Shown: positions 9,070 to 18,827, counted from the first letter of the stretch. The stretch is 64,000 nt of DNA from Brenneria roseae subsp. roseae (GCF_003115845.1 NZ_KZ819033.1:93692-157691); one strand, 5' to 3'. The notes: generated by a model from the sequence alone, not told the origin. Translations and numbers: made by a program.

Positions 9070-10101
9070 ATGACAAGTAAACGTCTCGGGTTTTTCACCC
9101 GCTTGCTGGATGATGTCTCCGCCCGGCAGCGCTATCGGTTAGCCACCGAGCAAATTATCAGAGCGGAACAACTGGGATTCGACAGCGCCTGGGTTGCCCA
9201 GCATCACTTTCATGCGGATGAAGGCGGCTTGCCGTCGCCGCTGGTTTTTCTGGCACAGGTGGCGGCCCGCACTCAGCATATCCGGCTGGGCACGGGGGTT
9301 ATCACGCTTCCCATGGAGCAGCCTCTGCGGGTAGCGGAAGACACCGCCGTACTCGACCTGCTCAGCAACGGCAGACTGGAAGTCGGCGTTGGTTCCGGCG
9401 GCACGCCATCGTCCTTTGCCGCATTCGGACATGACAGCGCACAGCGAGGACACATCCTGGGGCGTCATCTGGCCCAGTTACGCGCCGCCTGGCAAGGCGA
9501 TGCGCTGAGCGAAGACGGGAATCAACTTTATCCCGCGGCGCCACAGCTAAATAAACGCGTCTGGCAGGCCACTTTTTCCATAGAAGGCGCTGAACGGGCG
9601 GGTAAAGCGGGCGATGGCCTGATGTTGTCGCGCACCCAGCCCAGGCCGGAAAATTTCCCCGACGCCACACTGGCCGATCTACAGAATCAGATGATCGATG
9701 TCTATCTGGACGCCCTGCCCGCAGGGGTCACGCCGCGTATTCTCGGCTCCCGCAGCGTATTTGTTGCAGACGATCGCCAACTGGCGCTGGATTTGGCGGA
9801 GAAAGGTCTTCAGCGTTCCGCCGCTCGTCTGGGCGCCTTCCGCCCCATACGCAGCGACTCGGTTGAATCGCTGATCGCGTCATTCGATAGCCATGTTGGT
9901 ACGGCGCAGGATGTCATCGCGTCGCTACAGGCGGACAGCTCGCTGGCTCGCGTTACCGATCTGGCATTCCAGGTACATTCTATCGATCCGCCACATACGC
10001 TGATTCTTCGATCGCTTGAATTAATCGCCACCCAGGTGGCTCCCGCTTTGGGCTGGAAGCCCGCCGTCAAACAGAAAAATCCGCTACAGGAGATTGTATG
10101 A
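9070..10101 (+). CDS. Luciferase-like FMN-dependent monooxygenase
   Basis: The 343-residue protein is a bacterial-luciferase-like TIM-barrel flavoprotein: RAEQLGFDSAWVAQHHF in the first quarter, then ARTQHIRLGTGVITLPMEQPLRVAED and LSNGRLEVGVGSGG. These enzymes use reduced FMN and oxygen to oxidise small molecules, often alkanesulfonates, S-substituted cysteine derivatives or other organic compounds. From memory it belongs near the KPN_01858 group, found beside oligopeptide-type importers. It starts 27 bases behind the ATPase gene and overlaps the next gene by four bases, so it is part of the same operon and probably acts on the imported compound. Substrate not deducible from sequence. Confidence 0.88.
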   Translation: MTSKRLGFFTRLLDDVSARQRYRLATEQIIRAEQLGFDSAWVAQHHFHADEGGLPSPLVFLAQVAARTQHIRLGTGVITLPMEQPLRVAEDTAVLDLLSNGRLEVGVGSGGTPSSFAAFGHDSAQRGHILGRHLAQLRAAWQGDALSEDGNQLYPAAPQLNKRVWQATFSIEGAERAGKAGDGLMLSRTQPRPENFPDATLADLQNQMIDVYLDALPAGVTPRILGSRSVFVADDRQLALDLAEKGLQRSAARLGAFRPIRSDSVESLIASFDSHVGTAQDVIASLQADSSLARVTDLAFQVHSIDPPHTLILRSLELIATQVAPALGWKPAVKQKNPLQEIV

Positions 10102-11234
10102 CAACCTCATCCCACCACATCCATTCCCATGACGTATTGAACGTACTGGCTGAAATCCCCGCTGATTCAGAACTGGCGAACGCCAGAAAAACCCGTGAAG
10201 CGGCGACACGCCACACGCAGGGAAGTTATGAAGCCCTGTTTTCTGCGCCATCACGAGAGGAAACGTCGCTCCCGCTATCGCTGCGTTTATGGCTGGCAGA
10301 AAAGATCGGCGGCTGGCATCAGGATGACGTATTGCAACGCTTTTATGCCGACAGGCTCGCCGATTTCCCGGCGCCGGAACTGACGCCGGCGTTACAGCTG
10401 GCGCTGGCGCATGCGGAACGGCTGACTCAAAACCCCGTCAGTGCCGATGCCGGCCACCTACAGGCGTTGCAACAAGCGGGCTGGTCGGTGGATGACATCG
10501 TCACCCTTTCACAGCTGGTGGCCTTTATCAGTTTTCAAAGTCGATTGCTGCGCGGCTATCGCCTGATTGCGGGGCATCGGGTCAGTCAGCCGCACTCTCA
10601 GGCGGCGGTGGCGGGTCGCTGGCATACCCATGCCAATACCCAAAGCGGAAAACGGGCGCCGCAGGCGTTCACCCAGGCAGAACTGGACTGGGAACCGTGG
10701 ATTCAGCCTAAGTCGCTGGCCGCGTTCAGCAACGATGAACAAGCGATTCTGGCGCGTTTCGGCCATACCGACTCTGACTATTTCCGCCTGCTGGGGCGTA
10801 ATTTTCCGGTGCTGGAACAGCGCACGCTGACGGATAAAGGGATCTTTTACACTTCGGGCGGATTGCCGCGTAAGGAACGAGAATTGGTCGCCGCCATCAC
10901 CAGCAAGGTTAACGGCTGCATCTATTGCGCATCGGTGCACGCCCGTAAGGCCAGCCAGCTCTCCAAACAGGATGATGACGTGCAACGATTACTGGACGTC
11001 GCACCCGGCGGGGATTTGAGCATCGGCCAAAGCCCGCGCTGGCAGGCCATCATTGATTTTGCCGCCCGTCTTTCCGTTACGCCCGCACAGGTCAATAGCA
11101 ACGATCTGTCCCGTTTACGGGAACAAGGGTTGGATACGCTGGAACTTGTTGATCTGGTGCAATCAGCCGCCTTCTTCTCCTGGGCCAATCGACTGATGCT
11201 AACGCTGGGCGAACCTTTCTGGCCGGAGCGCTAA
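10098..11234 (+). CDS. Two-domain carboxymuconolactone-decarboxylase/AhpD-like protein
   Basis: This 378-residue protein joins two helical AhpD-like halves. The C-terminal half carries the peroxidase-type signature C274-I-Y-C277 with H281 (CxxCxxxH), as in AhpD. The N-terminal half (about residues 10-165) has the fold pattern ending in LSQLVAFISFQSRLLRGYRLIAG but no cysteine at all, so it is probably non-catalytic. From memory, separate proteins of the Avi_7170 and Avi_7169 groups correspond to these halves in other bacteria, which makes this a natural fusion. The ATG overlaps the monooxygenase stop by four bases. The likely job is reduction of a peroxide or other reactive by-product of the monooxygenase, or a decarboxylation-like step; this is inference. 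Confidence 0.85.
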   Translation: MTTSSHHIHSHDVLNVLAEIPADSELANARKTREAATRHTQGSYEALFSAPSREETSLPLSLRLWLAEKIGGWHQDDVLQRFYADRLADFPAPELTPALQLALAHAERLTQNPVSADAGHLQALQQAGWSVDDIVTLSQLVAFISFQSRLLRGYRLIAGHRVSQPHSQAAVAGRWHTHANTQSGKRAPQAFTQAELDWEPWIQPKSLAAFSNDEQAILARFGHTDSDYFRLLGRNFPVLEQRTLTDKGIFYTSGGLPRKERELVAAITSKVNGCIYCASVHARKASQLSKQDDDVQRLLDVAPGGDLSIGQSPRWQAIIDFAARLSVTPAQVNSNDLSRLREQGLDTLELVDLVQSAAFFSWANRLMLTLGEPFWPER

Positions 11235-11245
11235 TCTTGTCTCTG

Positions 11246-11270
11246 CCCGTTTGCCGCCGAGGCAAACGGG
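11246..11270. terminator. Stem-loop at the end of the ABC-monooxygenase operon
   Basis: CCCGTTTGCC (11246-11255) and GGCAAACGGG (11261-11270) form a perfect ten-pair stem with a five-base loop, 11 bases behind the last stop codon. It is not followed by a T-run on the plus strand, so it may be an imperfect terminator or an mRNA-stabilising hairpin. Confidence 0.55.
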
Positions 11271-11390
11271 AAAATAGTATCGCCGGAACATCGCCAGACA
11301 AACGGCGAAGCCAGCAAAACCACGCCAGCCGTTCTTCCATCCGTTTAATCACCGCTCCACGACGTAAAAAATAAACTCATAACATGATAA

Positions 11391-11407
11391 TATTCCCTAT
11401 CTGGAAC
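11391..11407. promoter_or_regulatory. Operator-like dyad 1 upstream of hipB-type gene
   Basis: TATTCC-CTATCT-GGAAC is a dyad of TTCC and GGAA half-sites spaced by six bases. A second dyad with the same spacing lies 41 bases downstream (centre to centre). HipB-type antitoxins bind paired palindromes before their own operon, so this is a good operator candidate. Confidence 0.6.
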
Positions 11408-11433
11408 TTTAAAACTCTTTTTTGGGTTTAATG

Positions 11434-11447
11434 TTCCATAATAGGAA
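11434..11447. promoter_or_regulatory. Operator-like dyad 2 upstream of hipB-type gene
   Basis: TTCC-ATAATA-GGAA repeats the architecture of the dyad at 11391-11407. The two centres are about four helical turns apart, so two dimers would sit on the same face of the DNA. Located about 95 bases before the hipB-type start. Confidence 0.6.
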
Positions 11448-11541
11448 TCTTATAAACCACTTAAAAACCAAAAATCATAATGTGCTATTATTGTCATCTA
11501 AAGCCACAGTTTTGCAGTTTGTGTCCCCCAAAAGGAACATT

Positions 11542-11883
11542 ATGAGCATGACTAATAAATCACCGGCGGCCATTGCAGAAGAGCTTGGAGAGCGGTTAAA
11601 ACAGGCCCGCCTCAACAGTAACTTAACCCAGTCAGAGGTCGCGGATCTCGCCGGATTATCAAGAAAAGCGGTACTCAACGCTGAAAAGGGTAAAGTCCAA
11701 CTGGAAGCGTTGATCGCTATCATGGCCGCGCTCAACCTGACAGAACGGTTAGATAACTTTCTGCCTCCGCAGGATATTTCTCCCATCCAGCTTGCCAGAC
11801 TGCAAGGTAAGCAGCGGCAGAGGGCATCCGGTCAGAGAAAAACCAAAGATAACAAAAGTAATGAGGACGTACTGGAATGGTAA
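11542..11883 (+). CDS. hipB: HipB-type antitoxin, XRE-family repressor
   Basis: The 113-residue protein has an XRE/Cro helix-turn-helix at about residues 15-70 (RLKQARLNSNLTQSEVADLAG, then SRKAVLNAEKGK). The basic, hydrophilic tail (KQRQRASGQRKTKDNKSNED) is expected to be flexible, as the C-terminus of HipB antitoxins is. I chose the ATG at 11542 because AAAAGGAAC lies just before it; the longer upstream frame covers the operator-like dyads and is unlikely. The stop overlaps the start of the hipA-type gene, the usual arrangement for these pairs. It should neutralise the kinase toxin and repress its own operon. Confidence 0.88.
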   Translation: MSMTNKSPAAIAEELGERLKQARLNSNLTQSEVADLAGLSRKAVLNAEKGKVQLEALIAIMAALNLTERLDNFLPPQDISPIQLARLQGKQRQRASGQRKTKDNKSNEDVLEW

Positions 11884-13193
11884 TGGAAGTTATCAACGTC
11901 AATTACAAAAACAGTGAAGTGGGCGCCGTCAGTTTTAATACGGATACCGGGATAGGCGCATTCGAATATAGCTCGTCATTTATCAGGCAAGGCATCGAAC
12001 TCTCACCGCTTAAGATGCCGCTGGAAAAACGAATATACGCGTTCCCCGAGCTTGATTTCGCAACCTTCAAAGGGTTACCAGGATTAATTGCGGATTCCCT
12101 GCCGGATGATTTCGGCAATGCCGTACTAAACGCATGGGTGGCAAGCAAAGGTAAACAGCCAGGCGACATTACGCCCCTGCAAAGATTGCAGTACGCCGGT
12201 AAGAGAGGGATGGGCGCGCTTGAATACACGCCGGCCACCAGGCTGAAAAGCCTGAATGCTTCACAACAGGTAGAAATTGCATCGTTAGTCAATATTGCTC
12301 AGGAAATTCTGGATAGCCGGGCAAACTTTTCAGTTGAGTTAAATAAAGCGGGCCAGGAAGATCGCGAAGCCATGATGGCGCTGTTATCCGTGGGCATGAG
12401 CGCAGGCGGCGCGCGCGCCAAAGCCGTTCTGGCATTTAATGATGATTTTACTCAGGTTCGTTCTGGTCAGGCCAAGGTTCCCCCTGGGTTTACCCATTAC
12501 CTCATGAAATTTGATGGCGTAAGCGAACACAATAAAAATAAGGAAACATTCGGCGACCCGCTCGGCTATGGCGCCATGGAATACGTTTACCACCTGATGG
12601 CTAAATCCTGTGGTATAGAAATGATGCCCTGTAAACTACTCAATGAAGGCGATCGCCGCCATTTCATCACCCAGCGATTTGATCGGGCAGGCAATCAGAA
12701 AATTCATATGCAAACCCTGAATGGGATAGCGCATGTGAGTTATAAGCAACCGGGCTCTTTTTCCTACGCAGAATTGTTTGGAGTAGCCAGACAACTCCGC
12801 CTTCCTGCCGCCGCCGCAGAACAATTGTTTAAGCGCATGGTATTTAATATCGTCGCCAGAAATCATGATGACCATGCTAAAAACTTTGCGTTTCTTTTGA
12901 ATGAGAACGTCTGGGCTCTGGCGCCCGCCTACGATATCGCTTACAGCTACAAACCCGAAAGCAAATGGGTCAACCGTCATTGGATGAGTCTCAATGGCAA
13001 ACGCGATAACTTTTCCCGCGATGACTTCTATTCGCTTGAAAGACTCAGCCCGCTCTTTACCCATGACAAGATCAACCGCATGATTGATGAAACCATCAGC
13101 CATGTCGCGCAATGGCGAAAACTGGCGACGGAACAGCATGTACCAGAGACGTTGATAGCGGAAATTGAATCAAACCTCAGATTGTCGCTATAG
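11877..13193 (+). CDS. hipA: HipA-type serine/threonine kinase toxin
   Basis: The 438-residue protein matches the HipA kinase family. Visible elements: the glycine-rich loop LSVGMSAGGARAKAVLAF (about 170-187), the ATP-binding lysine in HYLMKFDG (K211), the catalytic loop RNHDDHAKNFAFL (D331, K335, N336) and the metal-binding APAYDIAYS (D353). E. coli HipA (440 residues) phosphorylates glutamyl-tRNA synthetase and causes dormancy; whether this paralogue has the same target is not visible. All key residues look intact, so the toxin is probably functional. Start ATG 11877 overlaps the antitoxin stop; ATG 11883 is an equally coupled alternative. The pair is inserted between the ABC operon and gor. 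Confidence 0.88.
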   Translation: MVMEVINVNYKNSEVGAVSFNTDTGIGAFEYSSSFIRQGIELSPLKMPLEKRIYAFPELDFATFKGLPGLIADSLPDDFGNAVLNAWVASKGKQPGDITPLQRLQYAGKRGMGALEYTPATRLKSLNASQQVEIASLVNIAQEILDSRANFSVELNKAGQEDREAMMALLSVGMSAGGARAKAVLAFNDDFTQVRSGQAKVPPGFTHYLMKFDGVSEHNKNKETFGDPLGYGAMEYVYHLMAKSCGIEMMPCKLLNEGDRRHFITQRFDRAGNQKIHMQTLNGIAHVSYKQPGSFSYAELFGVARQLRLPAAAAEQLFKRMVFNIVARNHDDHAKNFAFLLNENVWALAPAYDIAYSYKPESKWVNRHWMSLNGKRDNFSRDDFYSLERLSPLFTHDKINRMIDETISHVAQWRKLATEQHVPETLIAEIESNLRLSL

Positions 13194-13304
13194 CCTGAAA
13201 CGAAGCAAGCGACGGATGAAGCGGCGGTGAGTGAGTCTTAAAGCCGTTATCAAGAGGTTTCTCCACCGATTCCCGATCAAGAAACCCCTTATAAGCGACA
13301 AGCA

Positions 13305-14657
13305 TCAACGCATCGTCACAAACTCTTCCGATGCCGTCGGATGAATGGCGACGGTATTGTCGAAGTCTTTTTTGGTCGCGCCCATTTTTACCGCCACCGC
13401 AAAGCCTTGCAGCATTTCATCCATGCCGAAGCCAATACCGTGGATACCCACGATCTTCTCGTCCTTGCCGACACAGACCAGCTTCATGCGGCACGGTTGG
13501 CGATGCCGGGTGACAGCGGTATACATGGCCGTAAAAGCCGATTTATACACTTTCACCTGCTCGTCGCCATACTGTTCGCGCGCCTGGGGTTCGGTCAGTC
13601 CGACAGTACCAATCGGCGGATGGCTGAACACCACGGTCGGAATGTTGTTGTAATCCAGATGCTCGTCCGGTTTGTTGTTGAACAGCCGTTCGGACAAACG
13701 ACGCCCCGCCGCGACAGCAACCGGCGTTAACTCAACCGCGCCAGTATTATCACCCACCGCATAAATACCCGGTACGTTGGTGTTCTGGAATTTATCGACC
13801 TTGATATAGCCTTTGTCGTTCAGCGCAACCCCGGTCACGCCAAGGTTCAGGTTATCCGTTGCCGGTTCACGGCCAATCGCCCAAATCAGGCAGTCAACCG
13901 TGTGTGACTGCCCGTTTTCCAGCCGTAGCGTCAGGCTGCCATCGGCATTTTTTACTACCACCTCGGGAATGGATTCGGTATGCAGCGCCGGTCCTTCGCT
14001 GTTCATCACTTCCACCAATGTATCGACAATCAGCGGATCAAAGCTGCGCAGCGGCGCGTGTTTACGCACGAACAGATGCGTTTCTGACCCCAGCGCATTC
14101 AGCACCCCGGCAATTTCGACGGCAATGTAGCCGGCGCCAACCACGGCAGTACGCTTCGGTAACGCATCCAGCGCAAAGAAGCCGTCGGAATCGATGCCAT
14201 ACTCCACGCCCGGAATATCCGGATGCGTCGGACGACCGCCGGTCGCGATCAAAATACGGTCGGCCGTGATTTTCTCACCGTTCACTTCCACGGTATGGGC
14301 GTCGACAAAACGGGCAAAACCCTGAATGACATCGACCTTGTTTTTACCCAACACGTTGTCGTAAGACTGGTGAATACGATCAATATACGCGCTACGGTTT
14401 TTCACCAACGTTCCCCAGTTGAACTGATTAACCGTGGCATCAAACCCGTAATCAGGCCCGTACTGATGGATCGCTTCGGCGATCTGCGCCGCATGCCACA
14501 TCACTTTTTTCGGCACACAGCCGACATTGACGCAGGTGCCGCCCAGCTGTTTTGCTTCGATCAACGCACATTTTTGCCCATACATCGCCGCACGGTTAAT
14601 CGAAGCGATACCGCCACTACCGCCGCCAATAGCAAGGTAGTCATAGTGTTTGGTCAT
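13305..14657 (-). CDS. gor: Glutathione-disulfide reductase
   Basis: This is a 450-residue flavoprotein, the same length as E. coli Gor, with long near-identical stretches. It has the FAD-binding [14 protein letters not shown], the redox disulfide GGTCVNVGC, the NADPH-binding GAGYIAVE and the C-terminal [12 protein letters not shown] carrying the catalytic histidine that serves the partner subunit. It keeps cytosolic glutathione reduced. The start at 14657 aligns with MTKHYDY of E. coli and has GGA seven bases upstream; the ATG four codons earlier lacks a ribosome binding site. It is convergent with the hipA-type gene. Confidence 0.98.
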   Translation of the reverse strand: MTKHYDYLAIGGGSGGIASINRAAMYGQKCALIEAKQLGGTCVNVGCVPKKVMWHAAQIAEAIHQYGPDYGFDATVNQFNWGTLVKNRSAYIDRIHQSYDNVLGKNKVDVIQGFARFVDAHTVEVNGEKITADRILIATGGRPTHPDIPGVEYGIDSDGFFALDALPKRTAVVGAGYIAVEIAGVLNALGSETHLFVRKHAPLRSFDPLIVDTLVEVMNSEGPALHTESIPEVVVKNADGSLTLRLENGQSHTVDCLIWAIGREPATDNLNLGVTGVALNDKGYIKVDKFQNTNVPGIYAVGDNTGAVELTPVAVAAGRRLSERLFNNKPDEHLDYNNIPTVVFSHPPIGTVGLTEPQAREQYGDEQVKVYKSAFTAMYTAVTRHRQPCRMKLVCVGKDEKIVGIHGIGFGMDEMLQGFAVAVKMGATKKDFDNTVAIHPTASEEFVTMR

Positions 14658-14788
14658 CAGAGTATCCATGCTTAAGTGAGTAAAATTTGCCTAGAGTGTA
14701 ACGCCGGAGCCCTGCGCCCCACAAAGTTTATGCCTATGGCTATAATAGGAAAAACCAAACCACGCCAACCTGTACGGGATGCCTCAAC

Positions 14789-15631
14789 CTACTCCGGGAC
14801 AATCTGCTCTACCAGCGTATGGCCCGTTCCCGCGGGCACCAGCACGCTGTGCAGCCAGGGCAGCACGCTTTTCATTTGCGCAGCCAGTTTCCACGGCGGG
14901 TTAATCACAATCATCCCGGAAGCGGTCATACCGTGCCGATCGCTATCCGGCAGCACGGCCAGTTCAATTTGCAGAATATTACGGATCCCGGTTGCTTCCA
15001 GCTCTTTCAGCAACCGCTTGATTTGCTGACGCAGCACCACCGGATACCACAGCGCAAATACGCCGGTGGCAAAACGTTTGTGCCCGTCCTGAATGCCTTT
15101 CACCACCGCCTGATAGTCGGTTTTCAGTTCATAAGGCGGATCAATCAGCACAAAACCACGGCGTGAGAGCGGCGGCAGCTGCGATTTCAACTGCTGGTAG
15201 CCATCCTCGCGTCGTACTTTGGAACGGGCGTCTTTCTGGAATTCATTGCGTAACAACGGGAAGTCGCTGGGGTGCAGCTCCGTCAGATGAATTTTATCCT
15301 GCTCGCGCAGCAGCTGGCGGGCAATCAGCGGGGAGCCGGGGTAATAACGCAGCAGTCCGTTATGATTATAGGTACGCACCGCCTGCATATAGGGTTCGAG
15401 CTCAGCCGGAATATCATCGCGCTGCCAGATTTTGGCAATCCCCTCCAGATATTCCCCGGTCCGTTCGGCGTGCTCCCCGCTGAGTTGATAGCGCCCGGCG
15501 CCCGCGTGGGTATCCAGATACAGAAAAGGTTTCTCTTTCTCTTTCAGGGCGGAGATGATCAGGCTCTGAACGGTGTGTTTCAGCACGTCGGCATGATTGC
15601 CGGCGTGAAAACTATGGCGGTAACTTAGCAT
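14789..15631 (-). CDS. rlmJ: 23S rRNA (adenine-2030-N6) methyltransferase
   Basis: The 280-residue protein equals E. coli RlmJ in length and begins MLSYRHSFHAGNHADVLKHT, as there. The S-adenosylmethionine-binding THAGAGRY and the catalytic LIDPPYE are present. It methylates A2030 of 23S rRNA. I use the ATG at 15631, which fits the family N-terminus; the longer frame adds twelve residues without support. It is transcribed toward gor and divergently from prlC. Confidence 0.97.
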   Translation of the reverse strand: MLSYRHSFHAGNHADVLKHTVQSLIISALKEKEKPFLYLDTHAGAGRYQLSGEHAERTGEYLEGIAKIWQRDDIPAELEPYMQAVRTYNHNGLLRYYPGSPLIARQLLREQDKIHLTELHPSDFPLLRNEFQKDARSKVRREDGYQQLKSQLPPLSRRGFVLIDPPYELKTDYQAVVKGIQDGHKRFATGVFALWYPVVLRQQIKRLLKELEATGIRNILQIELAVLPDSDRHGMTASGMIVINPPWKLAAQMKSVLPWLHSVLVPAGTGHTLVEQIVPE

Positions 15632-16029
15632 AATGGTTATTGCTTTCCGATGACTTGATATTAACAAGGTAAATCAGCTAATTACGCCGACTTTACCTAT
15701 ATGCTGTCCCTGCTGCGTATGCGCCGCGTTGTTGAAACGCCACCGGGCAGGAAATAAAGAACGGTATGCCCACAGTATAAACTGTCTGACGCTGAACCGG
15801 CGATGATAAAAAATTTCCGGGAGAAATTTTTGGCGCGGCGTTAACAATACGCATTAGGTGACGGTCATTGAGAATCCGTCACAAAAAATCCGCTTCTCAC
15901 TTTTGAATGCCCCTTCAACCATTGATTTTCACCTTACTTGACCTCATCTTAGTGATTAATCCGCAAGTTACATTCGCCTTGTTAGTCAATAACGGCAACG
16001 AGACCACCCACAATGATCAGGACTGCGCC
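15632..16029. other. Divergent promoter region rlmJ / prlC with a hairpin element
   Basis: The 398-base gap must carry the rlmJ and prlC promoters. It holds a hairpin repeat at 15808-15831 and an open frame continuous with prlC that I do not consider coding. The prlC gene of E. coli is heat-shock controlled; I looked for a sigma-32 promoter and found only TTTTGAA near 15899 without a matching CCCCAT box. Confidence 0.5.
15808..15831. repeat. A/T-flanked hairpin, member of the local repeat family
   Basis: AAAAATTTC-CGGGA-GAAATTTTT is a perfect nine-pair stem. An almost identical element (AAAAAATTTCCGGGAAATATTTT) starts at 57137, where it leads into the 73-bp repeat family. The context after both copies (GACGG...CCGTCA then an A-run) is also similar. 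Confidence 0.6.
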
Positions 16030-18072
16030 ATGACGAATCCATTACTGACCCCATTCACCCTGCCCCCGTTTTCCAGCATTAAAATCGAAGATATTGTCCC
16101 GGCAATAAAAACTGCGCTGGAGGAATGCCGTCAAACGGTAGAACGCGTTGTGGCTCAGTCAGAAGCGTTCACCTGGGAAAATCTTTGTCAGCCGCTGGCC
16201 GACAGCGGCGATCGCCTTAGCCGCATTTTTTCACCGATCAGCCATCTGAACTCGGTAAAAAATAGCGCGGAATTGCGTACCGCTTACGAGCAGTGTCTGC
16301 CGCTGTTGTCCGAATACAGCACCTGGGTGGGTCAGCATGCCGGGCTTTATCAGGCTTATCGCAGCCTGAAAGACGGCGAACATTATGCGGCCCTGAGCGT
16401 TGCCCAAAAGAAATCCGTCGATAACGCCCTGCGCGATTTTGAGTTGTCCGGTATCGGTCTGCCGCCAGAAAAACAGAAGCGCTATGGTGAAATCGCCGCC
16501 CGTCTGTCAGAACTGGGATCGCAGTACAGCAATAACGTGCTGGATGCCACCATGGGCTGGAGCAAGCTGGTGACGGATGTCGCCGAGCTTGACGGGATGC
16601 CGGAAAGCGCGCTGGCGGCCGCCAAAGCGCAGGCTGAATCCAAAGAGCAGGATGGTTGGCTGCTGACGCTGGATATCCCCAGCTACCTGCCGGTCATGAC
16701 CTATTGTTCCAATCAGGCGCTGCGTGAAGAAATGTATCGCGCTTACGCCACCCGCGCTTCCGATCAGGGTCCGCATGCCGGGAAGTGGGATAACAGCGGC
16801 GTCATGGCGGAGGAGTTGGCGCTGCGCCATGAACTGGCGCAACTGCTTGGTTTTGACAGCTACGCACACAAATCCCTGGCCACGAAAATGGCGGAAAGCC
16901 CGCAGCAGGTTATCGACTTTCTGACCGATCTGGCAAAACGCGCCCGTCCTCAGGCTGAGGAAGAACTGGCGCAGCTACGCGCGTTCGCCAAAGCGAACTA
17001 CGGTGTAGACGAATTACAAGCGTGGGATATCACCTACTACAGCGAACAGCAAAAACAACATCTGTACTCCATCAGTGACGAACAACTCCGCCCGTACTTC
17101 CCGGAGCAACGGGCGGTAGCCGGCCTGTTTGAAGTCGTGAAACGTATTTACGGCATTACGGCAAAAGAGCGCAAAGACGTGGATGTCTGGCATCCGGATG
17201 TGCGTTTCTTCGACCTGTTTGATGAAAGCGGCGAACTGCGCGGCAGCTTCTATCTCGACCTTTACGCCCGCGAACACAAACGCGGCGGCGCCTGGATGGA
17301 TGATTGCGTAGGCCGCCTGCGTAAAGGCGACGGCGAACTGCAAAAACCGGTCGCCTACCTGACCTGTAACTTTAACCGTCCGGTCAACGGCAAACCGGCG
17401 TTGTTCACGCACAATGAAGTCACCACACTGTTCCATGAATTCGGTCACGGGCTGCACCATATGCTGACTCAGATCGATACTGCCGGCGTGGCGGGCATCA
17501 GCGGTGTACCGTGGGATGCCGTCGAACTGCCAAGCCAGTTTATGGAAAACTGGTGCTGGGAGCCGGAAGCGCTGGCCTTTATCTCCGGTCATTACGAAAC
17601 CGGCGAACCGCTGCCGCAGGAACTGCTGGATAAAATGCTGGCGGCGAAAAACTATCAGGCGGCGCTGTTCATTCTGCGCCAGCTGGAATTCGGCCTGTTC
17701 GATTTCCGTCTGCATGCCGAATTTGATCCCGCCAAAGGCGCGCAGATTCTGCCAACGCTGGCTGAAATCAAAGCGCAGGTTGCCGTGGTGCCAAGTCCGA
17801 GCTGGGGCCGTTTCCCGCACGCCTTCAGTCATATCTTCGCGGGCGGTTACGCCGCAGGCTATTACAGCTACCTGTGGGCCGACGTGCTGGCGGCCGATGC
17901 CTATTCCCGTTTCGAAGGAGAAGGTATTTTCAATCGCGAAACCGGCCAGTCTTTCCTGGACAACATCCTGTCCCGCGGGGGTTCTGAAGAGCCGATGGAA
18001 TTGTTCAAACGCTTCCGCGGCCGGGAACCTAAACTGGATGCCATGTTGCACCATTACGGCATTAAAGGGTGA
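16030..18072 (+). CDS. prlC: Oligopeptidase A
   Basis: The product is a 680-residue M3-family zinc metallopeptidase, identical in length to E. coli PrlC/OpdA and highly similar along its whole length. The zinc site HEFGHGLHH lies near residue 470. It degrades short peptides and signal-peptide fragments in the cytosol. The start ATG at 16030 gives MTNPLLTPF as in E. coli; 41 further in-frame codons upstream are discarded. The stop overlaps the start of rsmJ by four bases, so the two genes are translationally coupled. Confidence 0.98.
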   Translation: MTNPLLTPFTLPPFSSIKIEDIVPAIKTALEECRQTVERVVAQSEAFTWENLCQPLADSGDRLSRIFSPISHLNSVKNSAELRTAYEQCLPLLSEYSTWVGQHAGLYQAYRSLKDGEHYAALSVAQKKSVDNALRDFELSGIGLPPEKQKRYGEIAARLSELGSQYSNNVLDATMGWSKLVTDVAELDGMPESALAAAKAQAESKEQDGWLLTLDIPSYLPVMTYCSNQALREEMYRAYATRASDQGPHAGKWDNSGVMAEELALRHELAQLLGFDSYAHKSLATKMAESPQQVIDFLTDLAKRARPQAEEELAQLRAFAKANYGVDELQAWDITYYSEQQKQHLYSISDEQLRPYFPEQRAVAGLFEVVKRIYGITAKERKDVDVWHPDVRFFDLFDESGELRGSFYLDLYAREHKRGGAWMDDCVGRLRKGDGELQKPVAYLTCNFNRPVNGKPALFTHNEVTTLFHEFGHGLHHMLTQIDTAGVAGISGVPWDAVELPSQFMENWCWEPEALAFISGHYETGEPLPQELLDKMLAAKNYQAALFILRQLEFGLFDFRLHAEFDPAKGAQILPTLAEIKAQVAVVPSPSWGRFPHAFSHIFAGGYAAGYYSYLWADVLAADAYSRFEGEGIFNRETGQSFLDNILSRGGSEEPMELFKRFRGREPKLDAMLHHYGIKG

Positions 18073-18824
18073 ATATTTGCCTGATGGCAGAGGACGGCGC
18101 CGATTACGGCGCCTTATCCCTGCTGGCCGACCGCTGGGGATTGGTTTCCGATCCCGCCGCCACGATGGCGCTGGTGCTGACGCCGGAACGGCTGGAGCTG
18201 CGCAAGCGGGATGAACCCAAACTCGGCGCCATCTACGTCGATTTTGTTGCCGGACCGATGGCGCACCGCCGGCGTTTCGGCGGCGGGCGCGGCGAGGCCG
18301 TCGCCAAAGCCGTGGGCATCAAAAAGGATTACCTGCCCGATGTGGTTGACGCCACGGCAGGATTGGGAAGAGACGCCTTTGTGCTGGCATCGCTGGGCTG
18401 CCGCGTTCGGATGTTAGAACGCAATCCCGTTGTGGCGGCGCTGCTGGATGATGGGCTGCAACGGGGCTATCAGGATGCGGAAATCGGTTCGTGGCTGCGG
18501 GAGCGGCTTACGTTACTGCACGCTTCCAGCCTGACAGCGCTACGCGATATCACACCACCGCCCGACGTCGTCTATCTCGACCCGATGTTTCCTCATCGGC
18601 AAAAGCATGCGCTGGTGAAAAAAGAGATGCGGGTATTTCAATCGCTGGTGGGGGCTGATGATGACGCCGATGCCTTACTGGCGCCGGCGCGGCGGCTGGC
18701 AAAGAAACGAGTTGTGGTAAAACGGCCGGATTACGCCCCGCCGCTGGCGGGCGTTCCAGCACAGTCGATGCTCGAAACCAAAAGTCATCGTTTCGATTTC
18801 TACCTGCCGCAGATTACGCAATAG
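18069..18824 (+). CDS. rsmJ: 16S rRNA (guanine-1516-N2) methyltransferase
   Basis: The 251-residue protein matches E. coli RsmJ (YhiQ). It contains the family motifs [33 protein letters not shown] (S-adenosylmethionine site), [14 protein letters not shown] and YLDPMFPHR. It modifies G1516 of 16S rRNA. The start is a GTG that overlaps the prlC stop (GTGA); the resulting NICLM aligns with KICLI of the E. coli protein. An intrinsic terminator follows directly. Confidence 0.97.
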   Translation: MNICLMAEDGADYGALSLLADRWGLVSDPAATMALVLTPERLELRKRDEPKLGAIYVDFVAGPMAHRRRFGGGRGEAVAKAVGIKKDYLPDVVDATAGLGRDAFVLASLGCRVRMLERNPVVAALLDDGLQRGYQDAEIGSWLRERLTLLHASSLTALRDITPPPDVVYLDPMFPHRQKHALVKKEMRVFQSLVGADDDADALLAPARRLAKKRVVVKRPDYAPPLAGVPAQSMLETKSHRFDFYLPQITQ

Positions 18825-18827
18825 AAT

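Noticed and set aside
15890..16029. Sigma-32 heat-shock promoter for prlC
   Set aside because: A TTTTGAA sequence near 15899 resembles the -35 element, but no CCCCAT-type -10 follows at suitable spacing.
17014..18054. Minus-strand frame of 346 codons opposite prlC
   Set aside because: prlC is full-length and near-identical to its family; the opposite frame has no recognisable protein pattern.
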